Part shown: positions 37,352-46,663 of the stretch, piece by piece
Numbering within the stretch: the stretch's first letter is position 1
Layout of the letters: every line of letters starts with the position of its first letter
Source of the DNA: CAWJMN01 sp963844055
GTDB lineage: Bacteria > Planctomycetota > Planctomycetia > Pirellulales > Pirellulaceae
Reading direction: 5' to 3'
NCBI GenBank assembly: GCA_963844055.1
Contig: CAWJMN010000001.1
Location: 1,860,001 to 1,924,000 of the forward strand
DNA length: 64,000 nt
The notes under the pieces: generated by a model
The model's input: the letters and a program-made list of their open reading frames with translations, nothing else
Told to the model about the DNA's origin: nothing
The model's database searches: none
Made by a program: the position numbers and the translations under genes

Positions 37352-37540
37352 GTTCGGTTGAGGGGGGCTAACCGTCCGCTGAGCATGGCAGTGCGCAATG
37401 ACTGCCGGAAAAGTCTGTGCCATCGGAATAATCGGCACATCTTCACATTCGGCGTTAATGGAACCCACAAGAAAATGGGTTATTTGAGGACGCCCTAAAC
37501 TTATGTTGTCAAAGGGTTTAGGGAGATAGCAAGAAATAAA

Positions 37541-37562
37541 AAACGCCCTGACTTGGGCGTTT
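37541..37562 (-). terminator. Intrinsic terminator between pilO-like gene and gspD
   Basis: Perfect 8-base stem AAACGCCC / GGGCGTTT with a 6-base loop. On the minus strand it is followed by a run of six T. It lies 36 bases after the pilO-like stop and about 190 bases before the gspD start, so gspD-lipoprotein is probably a separately regulated unit or receives only read-through. Confidence 0.85.
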
Positions 37563-37597
37563 AGGGAAGCTAGAAAGAGATTCGCGTCTTCGCCAGG

Positions 37598-38788
37598 CTA
37601 CGGAGTTTTTGCAACCTCGCTAGTTTGAAGCAGGCTGCCGCCTTTCTCTAGAGACTGCAGCTTGCCATCCTGTTCAAACGTGAATCGACCAGAGCCAATT
37701 TCCTTGACGATTCCCTTCACGGAGCCAATCTCGAACTTGTCTCCTGCCTTAAGTCGCAACGTCTGTCCCTTGGTACGGATGTGAAGCCAAACTTGGTTCT
37801 CATTGGCCGACTCCAAAACAGCACTTAGGATAGTGTATTTGGCATCGTCAAATTCGAGCTTCTTCGGCGTTTCAGGCAGCGGTGGCGGTGGATCATTGAC
37901 GGTTACCAGCACGACCTTGTTCACCGACAAGGGAGGAAATCCATCATCGGTCGCAGTGATCGTTAAGGAATACTCACCGGCCTTGGAGGGAGTCCAGGTA
38001 ATACGGCCTGAGGCAGGATCAATCTTGGCCGACAGGTTAGGAGCTCGCAAAGTGTAGTTTAATTTGTCCAGAGAATCAGGATCACTTCCCTGCGCCGAGA
38101 TGTTCACCGCCGCATCACGCATAGCGGTCAGACGTTCAGAGACTCCAAGTTGTGGCGGTTGGTTAGAACCACCAAATACGTTCCTTGCCAGGATGGCAGT
38201 CAGGTAGGCGTCATTGTCTGGTAGCCGCAAGCGGTTGGCGGGATGGATTGGCAATTCCTCCGCATTTGTAGAGCCCTTTACGGCCATCGCTTCAACGGTA
38301 AAGTCGAGGTCGAGCTCTTTCGAATTCTTGATGGGACGAATCTTCAATCGACTGATTCGATGAAGCAGGTCCGTCGAGTAGAACTTGTACATGAAGGTAG
38401 TCAGGCCGCGCAGGTCAGACTTTACCGATACCGTAAACGCATACTGTGTGTGCTCGCCAACCTTAATGCCGCGCTTCTTCGTGATGCTGCTCTCTTTGGT
38501 CATGCCGGCTTCACTCAGCGTCTGGGTGAGCCAGTTGCCATACTTGTTTTGCGCTTCATTTTTACCGGCACTTGGAAGGCTTTGGTCACGATAGCGAGCC
38601 ATGCGGGTTGAGGCACGACGGGCGAGTAGATCCTGTCGTTCGGCAGCAGAAATCTTCTTCTTAAGGTCGGCAATCCGTGTATTGCGCGATTGATACATGC
38701 CACCAATCATGTTGTAGGCGATGAACGCAATCACCAGCACAGCCAAGCCGCCAACAAGCACTGCCAACTTCTTTTCGCGATCGTTCAT
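37598..38788 (-). CDS. PilO/GspM-like inner-membrane protein with inserted Ig-like domain and PilP-like tail
   Basis: One N-terminal membrane helix (residues 8-30) followed by a coiled coil (RIADLKKKISAAERQ) and a PilO/GspM-type ferredoxin-like region to about residue 175. Residues about 210-305 look like a putative Ig/cadherin-like module (SAQGSDPDSLDKLNYTLRA, GRITWTPSKAGEYSLTITA). The last about 75 residues (WLHIRTKGQTLRLKAGDKFE, GIVKEIGSGRFTFE) resemble the PilP/GspC homology region. So one chain may combine PilO, a spacer and PilP. Start overlaps the preceding pilMN stop by 4 bases (ATGA), indicating coupling. Confidence 0.75.
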   Translation of the reverse strand: MNDREKKLAVLVGGLAVLVIAFIAYNMIGGMYQSRNTRIADLKKKISAAERQDLLARRASTRMARYRDQSLPSAGKNEAQNKYGNWLTQTLSEAGMTKESSITKKRGIKVGEHTQYAFTVSVKSDLRGLTTFMYKFYSTDLLHRISRLKIRPIKNSKELDLDFTVEAMAVKGSTNAEELPIHPANRLRLPDNDAYLTAILARNVFGGSNQPPQLGVSERLTAMRDAAVNISAQGSDPDSLDKLNYTLRAPNLSAKIDPASGRITWTPSKAGEYSLTITATDDGFPPLSVNKVVLVTVNDPPPPLPETPKKLEFDDAKYTILSAVLESANENQVWLHIRTKGQTLRLKAGDKFEIGSVKGIVKEIGSGRFTFEQDGKLQSLEKGGSLLQTSEVAKTP

Positions 38789-40392
38789 GACTTACCTCCT
38801 GTCGTGGAGGTTGCTTTACTATCGGCCGCAGGTTTCTCTTTGCTGGTACTAGGTTCGGCAGGTGCCTTCGCCTCTTTCGACTCACCTTTTGCGGGTGTTG
38901 TTGACGTAGCTGCTTTAACAACTTCTGCCGATACCGGTGGATCGTCGGGGCTTATGTGCAATTCAGCACTAAAGCTCCACGCAAAACCAGGAATCGAGCT
39001 TTTTTTCTCGGCTCGATTCCCATAGACCGTGTGCCGCGAATCCCGCAGCGTTTGTTCGATCTTGCTTAGGACCTGGTCACTAGCGGCACCACCTTGAATC
39101 GCGGCAGTAATGGGGGTTCCTGGAGTCCCCGTTGTGACGGAAAGCTCTTCAAGCCGCGCTTCATTGGCGGGCGGAAACTTCATGGAAAGTGCCAAGAGCT
39201 CATCCAGCAATACCACATCCTGATTGGCAAACTCATCTACCTTTTCAGTACTGGTAAGTACGGGTTTGCCCTTCTCTGCCAACGATTGCTTGTTTTTCAA
39301 CGTGACGTTGAGGGACGCAATTTCCTGATCCAGCGTGGAGAGTGACCAGTAAAGGTAGCCAGCAAAAATCAGGAAGAGTGCCGCGGCCGCAATGCCAGCC
39401 TTGATCAGCAGCGGTCGATAGCTAATAGGAATAGGGCGTCGCCGTGGATTGAGGAAGTCAATCGTTGGCGCTCGGCCTGTAGCTTGCGAATGAAGGACGC
39501 CAACCAGTGGCGCAAATACGCTGGTCGATTCTTGGATCGACTCCGACGATTTGGTGGAGATCCCAGGAGCGGCAAGTGGATCAAACAGCGTGACCGATAG
39601 CGAGCCCTTAAACTCGTCAACCAGCGCCTTGTAAAGTGTTCGCTGTTGCCCTTCGTTTCCCAGTAGCACGATTTCTTCGGCAGCGCCACCACCTAACTGA
39701 TTGCGAGCTGCAACCATCGTCCGGCGGATTTCTGCCACAAGGCTTCGGCTAAGAGTCGCGGGGTCTTCATCGGGCACTAGCCGAACGGAACGTGGAAATA
39801 CCACATTTCGCCCCGAAATCACAGTCAGGTCAGCTTCGCTTCCAAGCACGTCAACGAGTAGGCGATACTTGTTGTCAGCAAAGGTTTCAGGCAACAATTC
39901 TGCGGCCGCAAAGGGGCGGCATACAACGTGGACTAAACGAAGCCCTGCTTTGTCGGAAAGCCGACGAACATCAGCAAGTACATTGGCCGGCAGTGCGGCT
40001 GCCAGCAGGATTTTGCTCCCATCGCTTGCGTCGGCAAGGGGAATGAAGTCGACTGGCCAATCATCCGTTAGCGAACTAAAGCTCCGCGCCGCTTGAAAGC
40101 GAACAAGGTCGGGCAATTCCTCATTAGGAACCGGCGGTGCCTGTAGAGTACGGATCTCTAAAAGCGTACGTCCAATCGATATCGTTGCATCAAGCTTGTT
40201 CCAGCCAAGCTCGATGATCTTTTGTGCTAGAAGATCTAATCGGCCTGCATTGGTTGTCGGTGGGTCCCCTTCGGCTACCGTAGGGAAAGGAATCGTTATT
40301 CCCTTCTCCAAAACGACACGCCCGCCCCCTAGCTCTGCGACGGCTAGTCGTGCAAGTTGCGTATCCCATTCCAGTGCCAAATAACGAGCCAT
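38785..40392 (-). CDS. PilM-PilN / GspL-like assembly protein
   Basis: Residues 1-330 form an actin-like PilM domain (MARYLALEWDTQLARLAVAE, FQAARSFSSLTDDWPVDFIP, LLVDVLGSEADLTVISG). A membrane helix (AGIAAAALFLIFAGYLYW) then leads into a PilN-like coiled-coil periplasmic part with ELLALSMKFPPANEARLEEL. The C-terminal 50 residues are Ala/Lys/Ser/Thr-rich. In GspL the cytoplasmic and periplasmic parts are likewise one chain; in type IV pili they are separate PilM and PilN. It links the ATPase to the pseudopilus platform. Confidence 0.82.
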   Translation of the reverse strand: MARYLALEWDTQLARLAVAELGGGRVVLEKGITIPFPTVAEGDPPTTNAGRLDLLAQKIIELGWNKLDATISIGRTLLEIRTLQAPPVPNEELPDLVRFQAARSFSSLTDDWPVDFIPLADASDGSKILLAAALPANVLADVRRLSDKAGLRLVHVVCRPFAAAELLPETFADNKYRLLVDVLGSEADLTVISGRNVVFPRSVRLVPDEDPATLSRSLVAEIRRTMVAARNQLGGGAAEEIVLLGNEGQQRTLYKALVDEFKGSLSVTLFDPLAAPGISTKSSESIQESTSVFAPLVGVLHSQATGRAPTIDFLNPRRRPIPISYRPLLIKAGIAAAALFLIFAGYLYWSLSTLDQEIASLNVTLKNKQSLAEKGKPVLTSTEKVDEFANQDVVLLDELLALSMKFPPANEARLEELSVTTGTPGTPITAAIQGGAASDQVLSKIEQTLRDSRHTVYGNRAEKKSSIPGFAWSFSAELHISPDDPPVSAEVVKAATSTTPAKGESKEAKAPAEPSTSKEKPAADSKATSTTGGKS

Positions 40393-40436
40393 GTCGTGCT
40401 GTGTCTAATTCTGTCTGCGAGGTAGTAAGTCCCAGG

Positions 40437-42032
40437 TTATTCCGAAAAGCCAACCCCCAAGGTTTGCACAGCAAAACCACGCCCCAAATGGCTGAGGTCT
40501 CTCCAGAATAATAGCTGGGGAGGCTTCGTTGTAGTGTCAAAAATCACTTCGGCGCGAGATGCCGCCGTTCCACCTTCAAAATAGCCCACAATTTGCCCCC
40601 GGAAGACACTTCCTCGGCAGGTCATATAGGGGGACATTTGACGCATTTCCGTCAAAGTCAGCACCCCTTCGGCCGCCAGCCAAGTTTCGTGACGCCGTCC
40701 TGGCTTTTCATCCGTTGGCTCTGGCACGCGCGCACTGAGGATGCGGTTGACGATGTCATCATTCATGCCCGGAATTCCACGTAGGACGGTAGCCGAGGCC
40801 TGATTGATGTTGATTCGTCCAGGGATTTTTTCCGAAGGATTGATGGTGCAGTAATCCAGAAGGACGGGCAGCGTCACATTCATGGAGGCGATCGAATCCT
40901 CAAACGGGGATGCGATTACGGTAGCAGCCATCGTTCCCGAAGTACTTGATGCGCCAGATGTTGCTCCGGTCGACGACCCCGATGCAGGAATCTGTACCCG
41001 CGCGCCAACAAGGTCAAGCACCTGCGAAAGCACGGCACGTCCTGGTTGGCTGGTATCCACGGTCGCTACGATTCCCTTTTGACCGGTGTCAGATCCCGAA
41101 TAGGGGCCATAGCGCCGATAGGCCAAAATGAAGGTGACCCACTCCGAAGGCATCACAGCCGTAAGCGACTGCTGCAATTTGTTGAGGTCGGGCTCATTCA
41201 GATAAATGCGAGGCTCACCCTTGGGCGTTTGGTTTGACTCTTGACTATAAAGCGTCAAAAACGATGCCCATCCTTGAAGGTTGGAAGAATCGAATGATCC
41301 CGCGCCTTTTTCGGCAGGATCCAATGTGCCATTGCGATTGGCATCGGCACCAAACAATAGTTCTGGAGTGACCCCCCGTACTAAAAGCAGCTCTTCGACC
41401 GTTTCTAGTGGGCCATTTTTGGCCGCATATGGGGGCGACAATCCTGAGTAGTGATCATCTTCTGCACCCAGATCGCGAGCTTCGGAATCAGGATCCATCC
41501 AGTCCAAAATGGCGTCTGCGGTCTCTTCCGTCATGCCAGGAAGGGCCATCAACAGCGTTCGTCCTGCGCCTGGCTGCGTATCATCCACAATCAAAAGCGT
41601 GTTCAAATTCAGACGGGCCGATTCGTCTTCCAACCCATGTCTAACACCTTCAAATTCCCCTTCATCATTGGTTGCGGGAGCAACGACCGCAAAGCTTCCG
41701 CGTAGGGCAGGGTCTTCATCCTGCACCACGTTAATGCCGCGAAAATACTCAGGGTTGTCAAAAATGCCCCCGGCTGCCTGGAGGTCTTCGGGAGTGGCCG
41801 ACAAAAACTGGCGTGTCGCATCGATGCCTGAATCGACCAGTAGGCGAGTTTGCAATTGCCGTCCACCCAAGTCGGCCGCTTCACGATGGGTAATCATTAA
41901 ATCGGTAAACGCGTACGACCCCAGTGTTAGCATCGCCACCACAATAAGGACAAGCAGCAACACCATCCCCGGACGTGCAGTACGCCGAGTGTTTCTTTGC
42001 TTCTGGTGTTTTCGTCCCCGTGGAGCGGGCAT
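40437..42032 (-). CDS. gspK: Type II secretion minor pseudopilin GspK
   Basis: 531 aa. N-terminal basic stretch followed by a hydrophobic helix (MVLLLVLIVVAMLTLGSYAF) in pseudopilin position. The body contains the two helix-hairpin-helix-like parts of GspK (GRTLLMALPGMTEETADAILDW and GRININQASATVLRGIPGMN; each quoted in part) and LVRGVTPELLFG. GspK caps the pseudopilus tip with GspI and GspJ. Start overlaps the gspJ stop by one base (TAATG). Longer than E. coli GspK (about 330 aa). Confidence 0.85.
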   Translation of the reverse strand: MPAPRGRKHQKQRNTRRTARPGMVLLLVLIVVAMLTLGSYAFTDLMITHREAADLGGRQLQTRLLVDSGIDATRQFLSATPEDLQAAGGIFDNPEYFRGINVVQDEDPALRGSFAVVAPATNDEGEFEGVRHGLEDESARLNLNTLLIVDDTQPGAGRTLLMALPGMTEETADAILDWMDPDSEARDLGAEDDHYSGLSPPYAAKNGPLETVEELLLVRGVTPELLFGADANRNGTLDPAEKGAGSFDSSNLQGWASFLTLYSQESNQTPKGEPRIYLNEPDLNKLQQSLTAVMPSEWVTFILAYRRYGPYSGSDTGQKGIVATVDTSQPGRAVLSQVLDLVGARVQIPASGSSTGATSGASSTSGTMAATVIASPFEDSIASMNVTLPVLLDYCTINPSEKIPGRININQASATVLRGIPGMNDDIVNRILSARVPEPTDEKPGRRHETWLAAEGVLTLTEMRQMSPYMTCRGSVFRGQIVGYFEGGTAASRAEVIFDTTTKPPQLLFWRDLSHLGRGFAVQTLGVGFSE

Positions 42033-43669
42033 TACTTGCTCCCTGATTTACTGGAACTCGATGTCGAGCCGGAGCTACTGGAAGAGCTCTCCTCTTCTTC
42101 CGTTGTCTCAGGCGGTAGATTTGCACCCGGCTTGGCAACAGGGATCGGAATTACCATGCGGAATGTTTGCGCTGGAGCCGATTTTGCCTGAGTCGTATTT
42201 CCCAAAAAGCTCGGGCTATCTGCAAGTGTTGGATCGGCCATAAGAATTTCCGCTTCTACGGCCAAGGGCAGGCCTCCTTGCTCATCACTATCCCAGGCAT
42301 CCAGCCATTCTTCGCCACTAAAGTAGCGGAATTGCAAAGCCGCTACTTCCGATGCGATCATCTTTCCACCCGCAAAATTGGAAGCGCTGTCCCCCGACGA
42401 CTCGGCAAAACTTGTGGCCGCTCGTTCACGCTGCACACGCATCAATCCTGTTACTGCTGCCGAAGGATCGGCCACACCCGTCGAACCTGTGGCGAGGCTT
42501 CCCAAGTAGTAAATCACGGTTTGAATATCGCTCGGAACTTGGCCATCGGCAGAGGCATACTGATCCAGACGTGGTAGGCGACTAATATCAAACTGAAGCT
42601 GCGTCGCACTTCCAAATAGCCCAACAATCGTCGCAGGTTCGGTCGCTTCTTCGTCATCCGCAGCAGGTTGTCCATTCAGCTGCATCGAACCCCCCGTACT
42701 TGCGCTTCCAGCAGCGCCCGCTGCACCGTTGGCACCGGCGGCCGCACCACCAGATGATGAGCCCCCCTTGCTTGATCCAGCGTTATTGCCTGGCGATTGT
42801 CCACCGCCGGCACCACCTCCACGACCGCCATTTCCACCGGGTTGTCCTTGGCCGCCGCCTTGTCCAGGGCCTCCCTGACCAGGAGCGCCCCCTTGGCCTC
42901 CCCGTCCTGCTCCTGATCCCGCTTGGCCCCCAGCGCCAGCACCAAATGCTCCGCCAGCTGCTCCTGCACCGCCCCCGGCACCGCCGCGTCCTCCACCAGC
43001 GGAACCTCCGGCACCACCTGCCCCTGAACCTTGGCCACTTTGGCCGCCTGCGTTGGCATTCGCACCGGGCAAACTACCAGCCAGTGCGCCTAAATTATTC
43101 GCATTTAATCCGGGTGGTAGCGTCACACCGGGAGGCAGCGCACCCGCAGGAATCATGCTCGGATCAAATCCAGGAGGAAGCCCAGGAATTCCGCCGGGGG
43201 GCAACCCTGGAGGAGTACCTTGGCCAGGAGGTGGACCACCCGCACCCGGTGCCCCTGGTGGTGGGCCGCCGGTTTGGCCTGGTTGGCCCTGCTGACCATT
43301 GTTGTTATTTCCACCTGGGCCATTATTGCCGTTATTGTTTCCATTCGTGTTAGTTGCGCCAGGCGTTTGCCCCGTCGCATTCGTCATCACCATCGACCGA
43401 GCAGCCTTTTGATTCTTGGCCGCTTCTTTGAGTCCTTCAAGGTCGACAGGCATCTGCTGCATTGCGCTACGAACATCATCCGACATGTGTCGCAGTACGG
43501 TGCGCGCCACCTGGGTACGTTCAACGCGCGTACGCTGGACGTCTAAAGCACGAAAATGCAGGTCCATTGCAAGACCAACGGCATACAGAAGCATGCCGGA
43601 AAGGCCTAGCGCCAGCACGATCTCTAGCAGCGAAATACCACTGCGAACCTTAGGCGAATGGCGATGCAT
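42032..43669 (-). CDS. gspJ: Minor pseudopilin GspJ with a 230-residue Gly-rich insert
   Basis: Prepilin N-terminus (SGISLLEIVLALGLSGMLLY, methylation motif) and RTVLRHMSDDVRSAMQQM are GspJ-like. The C-terminal third (TIVGLFGSATQLQFDISRLP, GKMIASEVAALQFRYFSGEE, VEAEILMAD) is the GspJ beta domain. Between them lies a collagen-like, Gly/Pro/Asn/Gln/Ala-rich stretch (residues about 98-329). The last residues are a poly-Ser tail. Normal GspJ is about 200 aa; this one is 545. Overlaps gspI and gspK by one base each. Confidence 0.85.
   Translation of the reverse strand: MHRHSPKVRSGISLLEIVLALGLSGMLLYAVGLAMDLHFRALDVQRTRVERTQVARTVLRHMSDDVRSAMQQMPVDLEGLKEAAKNQKAARSMVMTNATGQTPGATNTNGNNNGNNGPGGNNNNGQQGQPGQTGGPPPGAPGAGGPPPGQGTPPGLPPGGIPGLPPGFDPSMIPAGALPPGVTLPPGLNANNLGALAGSLPGANANAGGQSGQGSGAGGAGGSAGGGRGGAGGGAGAAGGAFGAGAGGQAGSGAGRGGQGGAPGQGGPGQGGGQGQPGGNGGRGGGAGGGQSPGNNAGSSKGGSSSGGAAAGANGAAGAAGSASTGGSMQLNGQPAADDEEATEPATIVGLFGSATQLQFDISRLPRLDQYASADGQVPSDIQTVIYYLGSLATGSTGVADPSAAVTGLMRVQRERAATSFAESSGDSASNFAGGKMIASEVAALQFRYFSGEEWLDAWDSDEQGGLPLAVEAEILMADPTLADSPSFLGNTTQAKSAPAQTFRMVIPIPVAKPGANLPPETTEEEESSSSSSGSTSSSSKSGSK
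42683..43378 (-). repeat. Low-complexity Gly-rich coding segment inside gspJ
   Basis: About 700 bases encoding Gly-dominated text: first Gln/Asn/Pro-rich (GGPPPGAPGAGGPPPGQGTP), then Gly/Ala/Ser (GGRGGAGGGAGAAGGAFGAG). The DNA is strongly GC-rich with imperfect GGN repeats and contrasts with the flanking gspJ sequence. Confidence 0.9.
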
Positions 43670-44139
43670 TAGCTGCCTCCTGCTGCAGAAGTCGACTCTG
43701 CTGACGAAGCTTCAGCAGTTTCTGAATCTGGCTCAACAATCCAGCGCACCAGCGAGTAGTTCACGGGGCGAGCGAATTGCTTTTCATCCTGACGCACAAT
43801 AACACGAACCGCCATGAGGCCCGGCTGACTAGCCGCACCAGTTTCGATGGAGTAAAACCAGCCATCTTCATCAGGTAGCGGTGAATCAGACACAGGGTCT
43901 GGTGAGACCGAACCGATTGTGATCTCCGCGATCATCTTTTCGCAATAAATCTGCGCGGTTGTCATATCTCGTGCACGCGAAGCTGCCATGCGACCGAGGT
44001 TGTTTAGCTGGCCAATCATGACCAGCGCTCCCCCAAGAATCGCCATTGCCAGCACAACTTCCAACAAAGAAAGTCCCCGCTTTTTGTACGAGGTCTTCAC
44101 GGTGTCGTTTGGGACTTGATGGATGGAGAGGATTGGCAT
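43669..44139 (-). CDS. gspI: Type II secretion minor pseudopilin GspI
   Basis: 156 aa with prepilin motif KKRGLSLLEVVLAMAILGG (cleavage before the conserved hydrophobic start, Glu at +5). RARDMTTAQIYCEKMIAEI resembles GspI. A Ser/Glu/Ala-rich tail follows. Start and stop overlap the neighbouring pseudopilin genes by one base each, so translation is probably coupled. Confidence 0.85.
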   Translation of the reverse strand: MPILSIHQVPNDTVKTSYKKRGLSLLEVVLAMAILGGALVMIGQLNNLGRMAASRARDMTTAQIYCEKMIAEITIGSVSPDPVSDSPLPDEDGWFYSIETGAASQPGLMAVRVIVRQDEKQFARPVNYSLVRWIVEPDSETAEASSAESTSAAGGS

Positions 44140-44813
44140 TATTTGCTTCCTCCCACATAGATGTAGTCACCTAGGCTTGATGTCCCTGTCATTCCACGCA
44201 AGGTAAGCTTAAGTCCTTGGTGGCGTCGGTTTTCCAACAGAAGATAGGCATCCGAAGAAAGCCCGTCAGCATAAAACAGGACTGGCCGCGACCACTGTAC
44301 ACTGCGTGACGATTGGTTTTGCATCGCCGTTTCAATCGACATGGCCCGTTCTTCTGCCAGCGTGTCACCTTCGACGAAGGTAATGCCCTCAGGAAGTTCC
44401 CCGCTCACAACAGCCGATGCGCTCGAAGCGAAATTGCTACTTGCTCCGCTTGAGGATGGCGATGCAAACCCTTGGCTTGCGGCCGCAAGATTAGGATCAT
44501 CGGCGGTTACGTCTGCATCCCAAGGGATGACCTCATAGTTTCGGCCGCCAAGTGCACATCGAAACACAAACACCTGCCCTGCCTTCATGGCCCGGACATG
44601 CGTCCGATTCCAGACGGCCTGGATCTGCTGTGCAGCTGAGCGAAGCTTTTGTTTTTCTAATGTTCCGCTCAGGGCAGGCATCGTCATCGCAGCCATGATC
44701 ACGATCAAACCCAGCACGATCAGGATCTCTACCAGCGTCATCCCCGTCGCCAACCGCGACTGACGTCGCGGAGCGGATGGAAGGATTCGTAGTAAGGTTT
44801 GTGAAAGTGCCAT
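44139..44813 (-). CDS. gspH: Type II secretion pseudopilin GspH
   Basis: 224 aa. Prepilin motif TGMTLVEILIVLGLIVIMAA with Glu at +5, then LRSAAQQIQAVWNRTHVRAM and GQVFVFRCALGGRNYEVIPW as in GspH/FimT. Contains an Ala/Ser-rich insert near residues 108-140 (SSGASSNFASSASAVV). Lies 7 bases after gspG. Confidence 0.83.
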   Translation of the reverse strand: MALSQTLLRILPSAPRRQSRLATGMTLVEILIVLGLIVIMAAMTMPALSGTLEKQKLRSAAQQIQAVWNRTHVRAMKAGQVFVFRCALGGRNYEVIPWDADVTADDPNLAAASQGFASPSSSGASSNFASSASAVVSGELPEGITFVEGDTLAEERAMSIETAMQNQSSRSVQWSRPVLFYADGLSSDAYLLLENRRHQGLKLTLRGMTGTSSLGDYIYVGGSK

Positions 44814-44820
44814 GGAACTT

Positions 44821-45240
44821 TTAGTTCATCGAGCTCTTCGTGATATCGTCACCGCTGCCATCGGTTCCATCAGGACCAGACGACCAAACACGGAATTGAT
44901 TGGCATCAATCGCTTCGTACTTGTACGGATTGCCCCAGGGGTCTGGTGGCAAAGCTTGCTTGAGGTAAGGGCCCGCGTACTTGCCGCTATTAGCAGCATC
45001 CGCTGGCCGTTCATTTAGGGCCTCAATGTTGGGAGGTGTGCGGCCCATATCGAGTTGATAAAGGCTGATCGCTTCCGACAGCAGGTCAAGCTGAGTGCCA
45101 GCGGCCTTTACGTTGGAGCTCTTTTGAATGTTGATGTACGACACCGTGACCAAAGAGCCGAGGATGACCAGAATGGCCATAACCAACAGAACTTCCATCA
45201 GGGTAAAGCCGCGACGACGCGTCCGACGATTGCTACGCAT
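44821..45240 (-). CDS. gspG: Major pseudopilin GspG
   Basis: 139 aa. Prepilin motif RRRGFTLMEVLLVMAILVIL (cleavage before Phe, Glu at +5). GspG body signature: LDLLSEAISLYQLDMGRTPP, LKQALPPDPWGNPYKYEAID and the C-terminal calcium-loop-like SGPDGTDGSGDDI. Start at 45240 is fixed by GGAGG eight bases upstream; longer in-frame starts (45255, 45300) would place the Shine-Dalgarno inside the gene. Forms the shaft of the pseudopilus. Confidence 0.92.
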   Translation of the reverse strand: MRSNRRTRRRGFTLMEVLLVMAILVILGSLVTVSYINIQKSSNVKAAGTQLDLLSEAISLYQLDMGRTPPNIEALNERPADAANSGKYAGPYLKQALPPDPWGNPYKYEAIDANQFRVWSSGPDGTDGSGDDITKSSMN

Positions 45241-45374
45241 ATGAGATGCCTCCATTGCGAACCGATTACAAGTGCCAATAAGGGAAAGTGATTGCTTCAT
45301 TGAATTGTGAGGACGAGTGAAAACTGTCTGTAAAGTGTGAAACTAACTACCATTACTCTAACGTTGTTCGGTCT

Positions 45375-46581
45375 TTAACCCAGCGTGCTGCTCATCTTGA
45401 TAACAGGTACTAGCAGAGCAATTACCACCATCAAAATGACGCCGGCCAAAATCAGCAGCATCACAGGCTCAAGCAGTCGAACTAGCAAATCTAGTTGCCG
45501 CGATGTCCGCTTCTCTAGCCCATCCGCTAACTCCACCAAAACCTTGTCGAGTGTGTTGGATTCTTCTGCAACGGCGATCATTTCGACCACCATCTTCGGA
45601 AAGTGACCGCTGCTTGCCAAAGGTCGTGCTCAGCGATTGCCCCGAAGAAATGTTTTCCGAGGCGTCAGCAATCGCTTGCGACAGTACTCGGTTTCCACAG
45701 GCAGCGCGGCTAATTTCCAAAGCCTTTAAGATCGATACGCCATTATGCAAGAGAGTTCCCAAAACACGACAAAAGCGTGCGACGGCAAAATTCAAAAACA
45801 AGTTGCCAAACATCGGGACGCGAATCTTCGTCTTGTCTAACCACATTAACCCCTGGGGCGTCTGCAAGTATCGCTGGGCAAAATAGCCCACCGCTACGGC
45901 CGCACCAAGCGCTAACAAGCCCCAGCTTCGGCAAAAGTCACTGATTTGCAGGAGCACCTCGGTCGCTAAAGGGAGTTCGCCGCGTTCACGTAGCCGACCA
46001 AACATGGCGGCAAACTTTGGCACAAAAAATACGATTAGGCCGGTAACAACAATCGTACCGACGCTTCCCAGGATCAGTGGATAGGCCATGGCGCTAACGG
46101 TGCGCCCCTTCATCTCTTCTTGGGCCTCGGTAAACGATGCTACGCGTTCGAGGGCATCTTCCAGAAAGCCACCTTCGCTTCCTGCGCGAACCATATTGAT
46201 CGCCATGTCAGAAAACGCACGCGGAAAACGTGCCATCGCTTCCGCCAGCGGTGCACCATCTTCTACACGACGATGAACATCCTCTAGCACGACCTTGAAG
46301 TTGGTGTTGGATGTTTGTTCCCGCAGAACTGAAACCGCTCGCAACAATGGCACACCACTTCGCAATAGCGCTGCGAGCTGCGCGTAGAAGGTGGCCATGA
46401 TTTGCCCCTTCACCCGCAGGTTTGCTCCTGGCTGAACGGCTGCTGCCTTCGCTGTCACCTTCACTGGGAATAGTGCTTTGCCTGCCAGCAACGAAAGGAC
46501 CTCGCGGTCAGTAGCAGCCGACATGGTGCCACTGACCTGCTGGCCAGTTCGATCGCGGGCGATATAAGCAAAGTCAGGCAT
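45375..46581 (-). CDS. gspF: Type II secretion inner-membrane platform protein GspF, frameshifted
   Basis: Two T2SSF domains with three membrane helices. First part (46581 to about 45635): MPDFAYIARDRTGQQVSGTM, QLAALLRSGVPLLRAVSVL, DMAINMVRAGSEGGFLEDAL and a second-domain start FARFCRVLGTLLHNGVSILK-like segment ending SSGQSL. The frame is then lost. The second part gives ASSGHFPKMVVEMIAVAEES and the last helix LLILAGVILMVVIALLVPVI. Deleting one base of GCTGAGC (45628-45634 on plus as GCTCAGC) gives GQSLARPLASSGHFPKM, exactly the family spacing. It lies 82 bases after gspE. Confidence 0.92.
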
Positions 46582-46663
46582 AACGAACAAAATCCTCGGT
46601 CGATTTCAAAACAGTCCTATTTGATTCAAGCACTTCAGCCCCGCACGTAAAGGGGCTTGCAAC

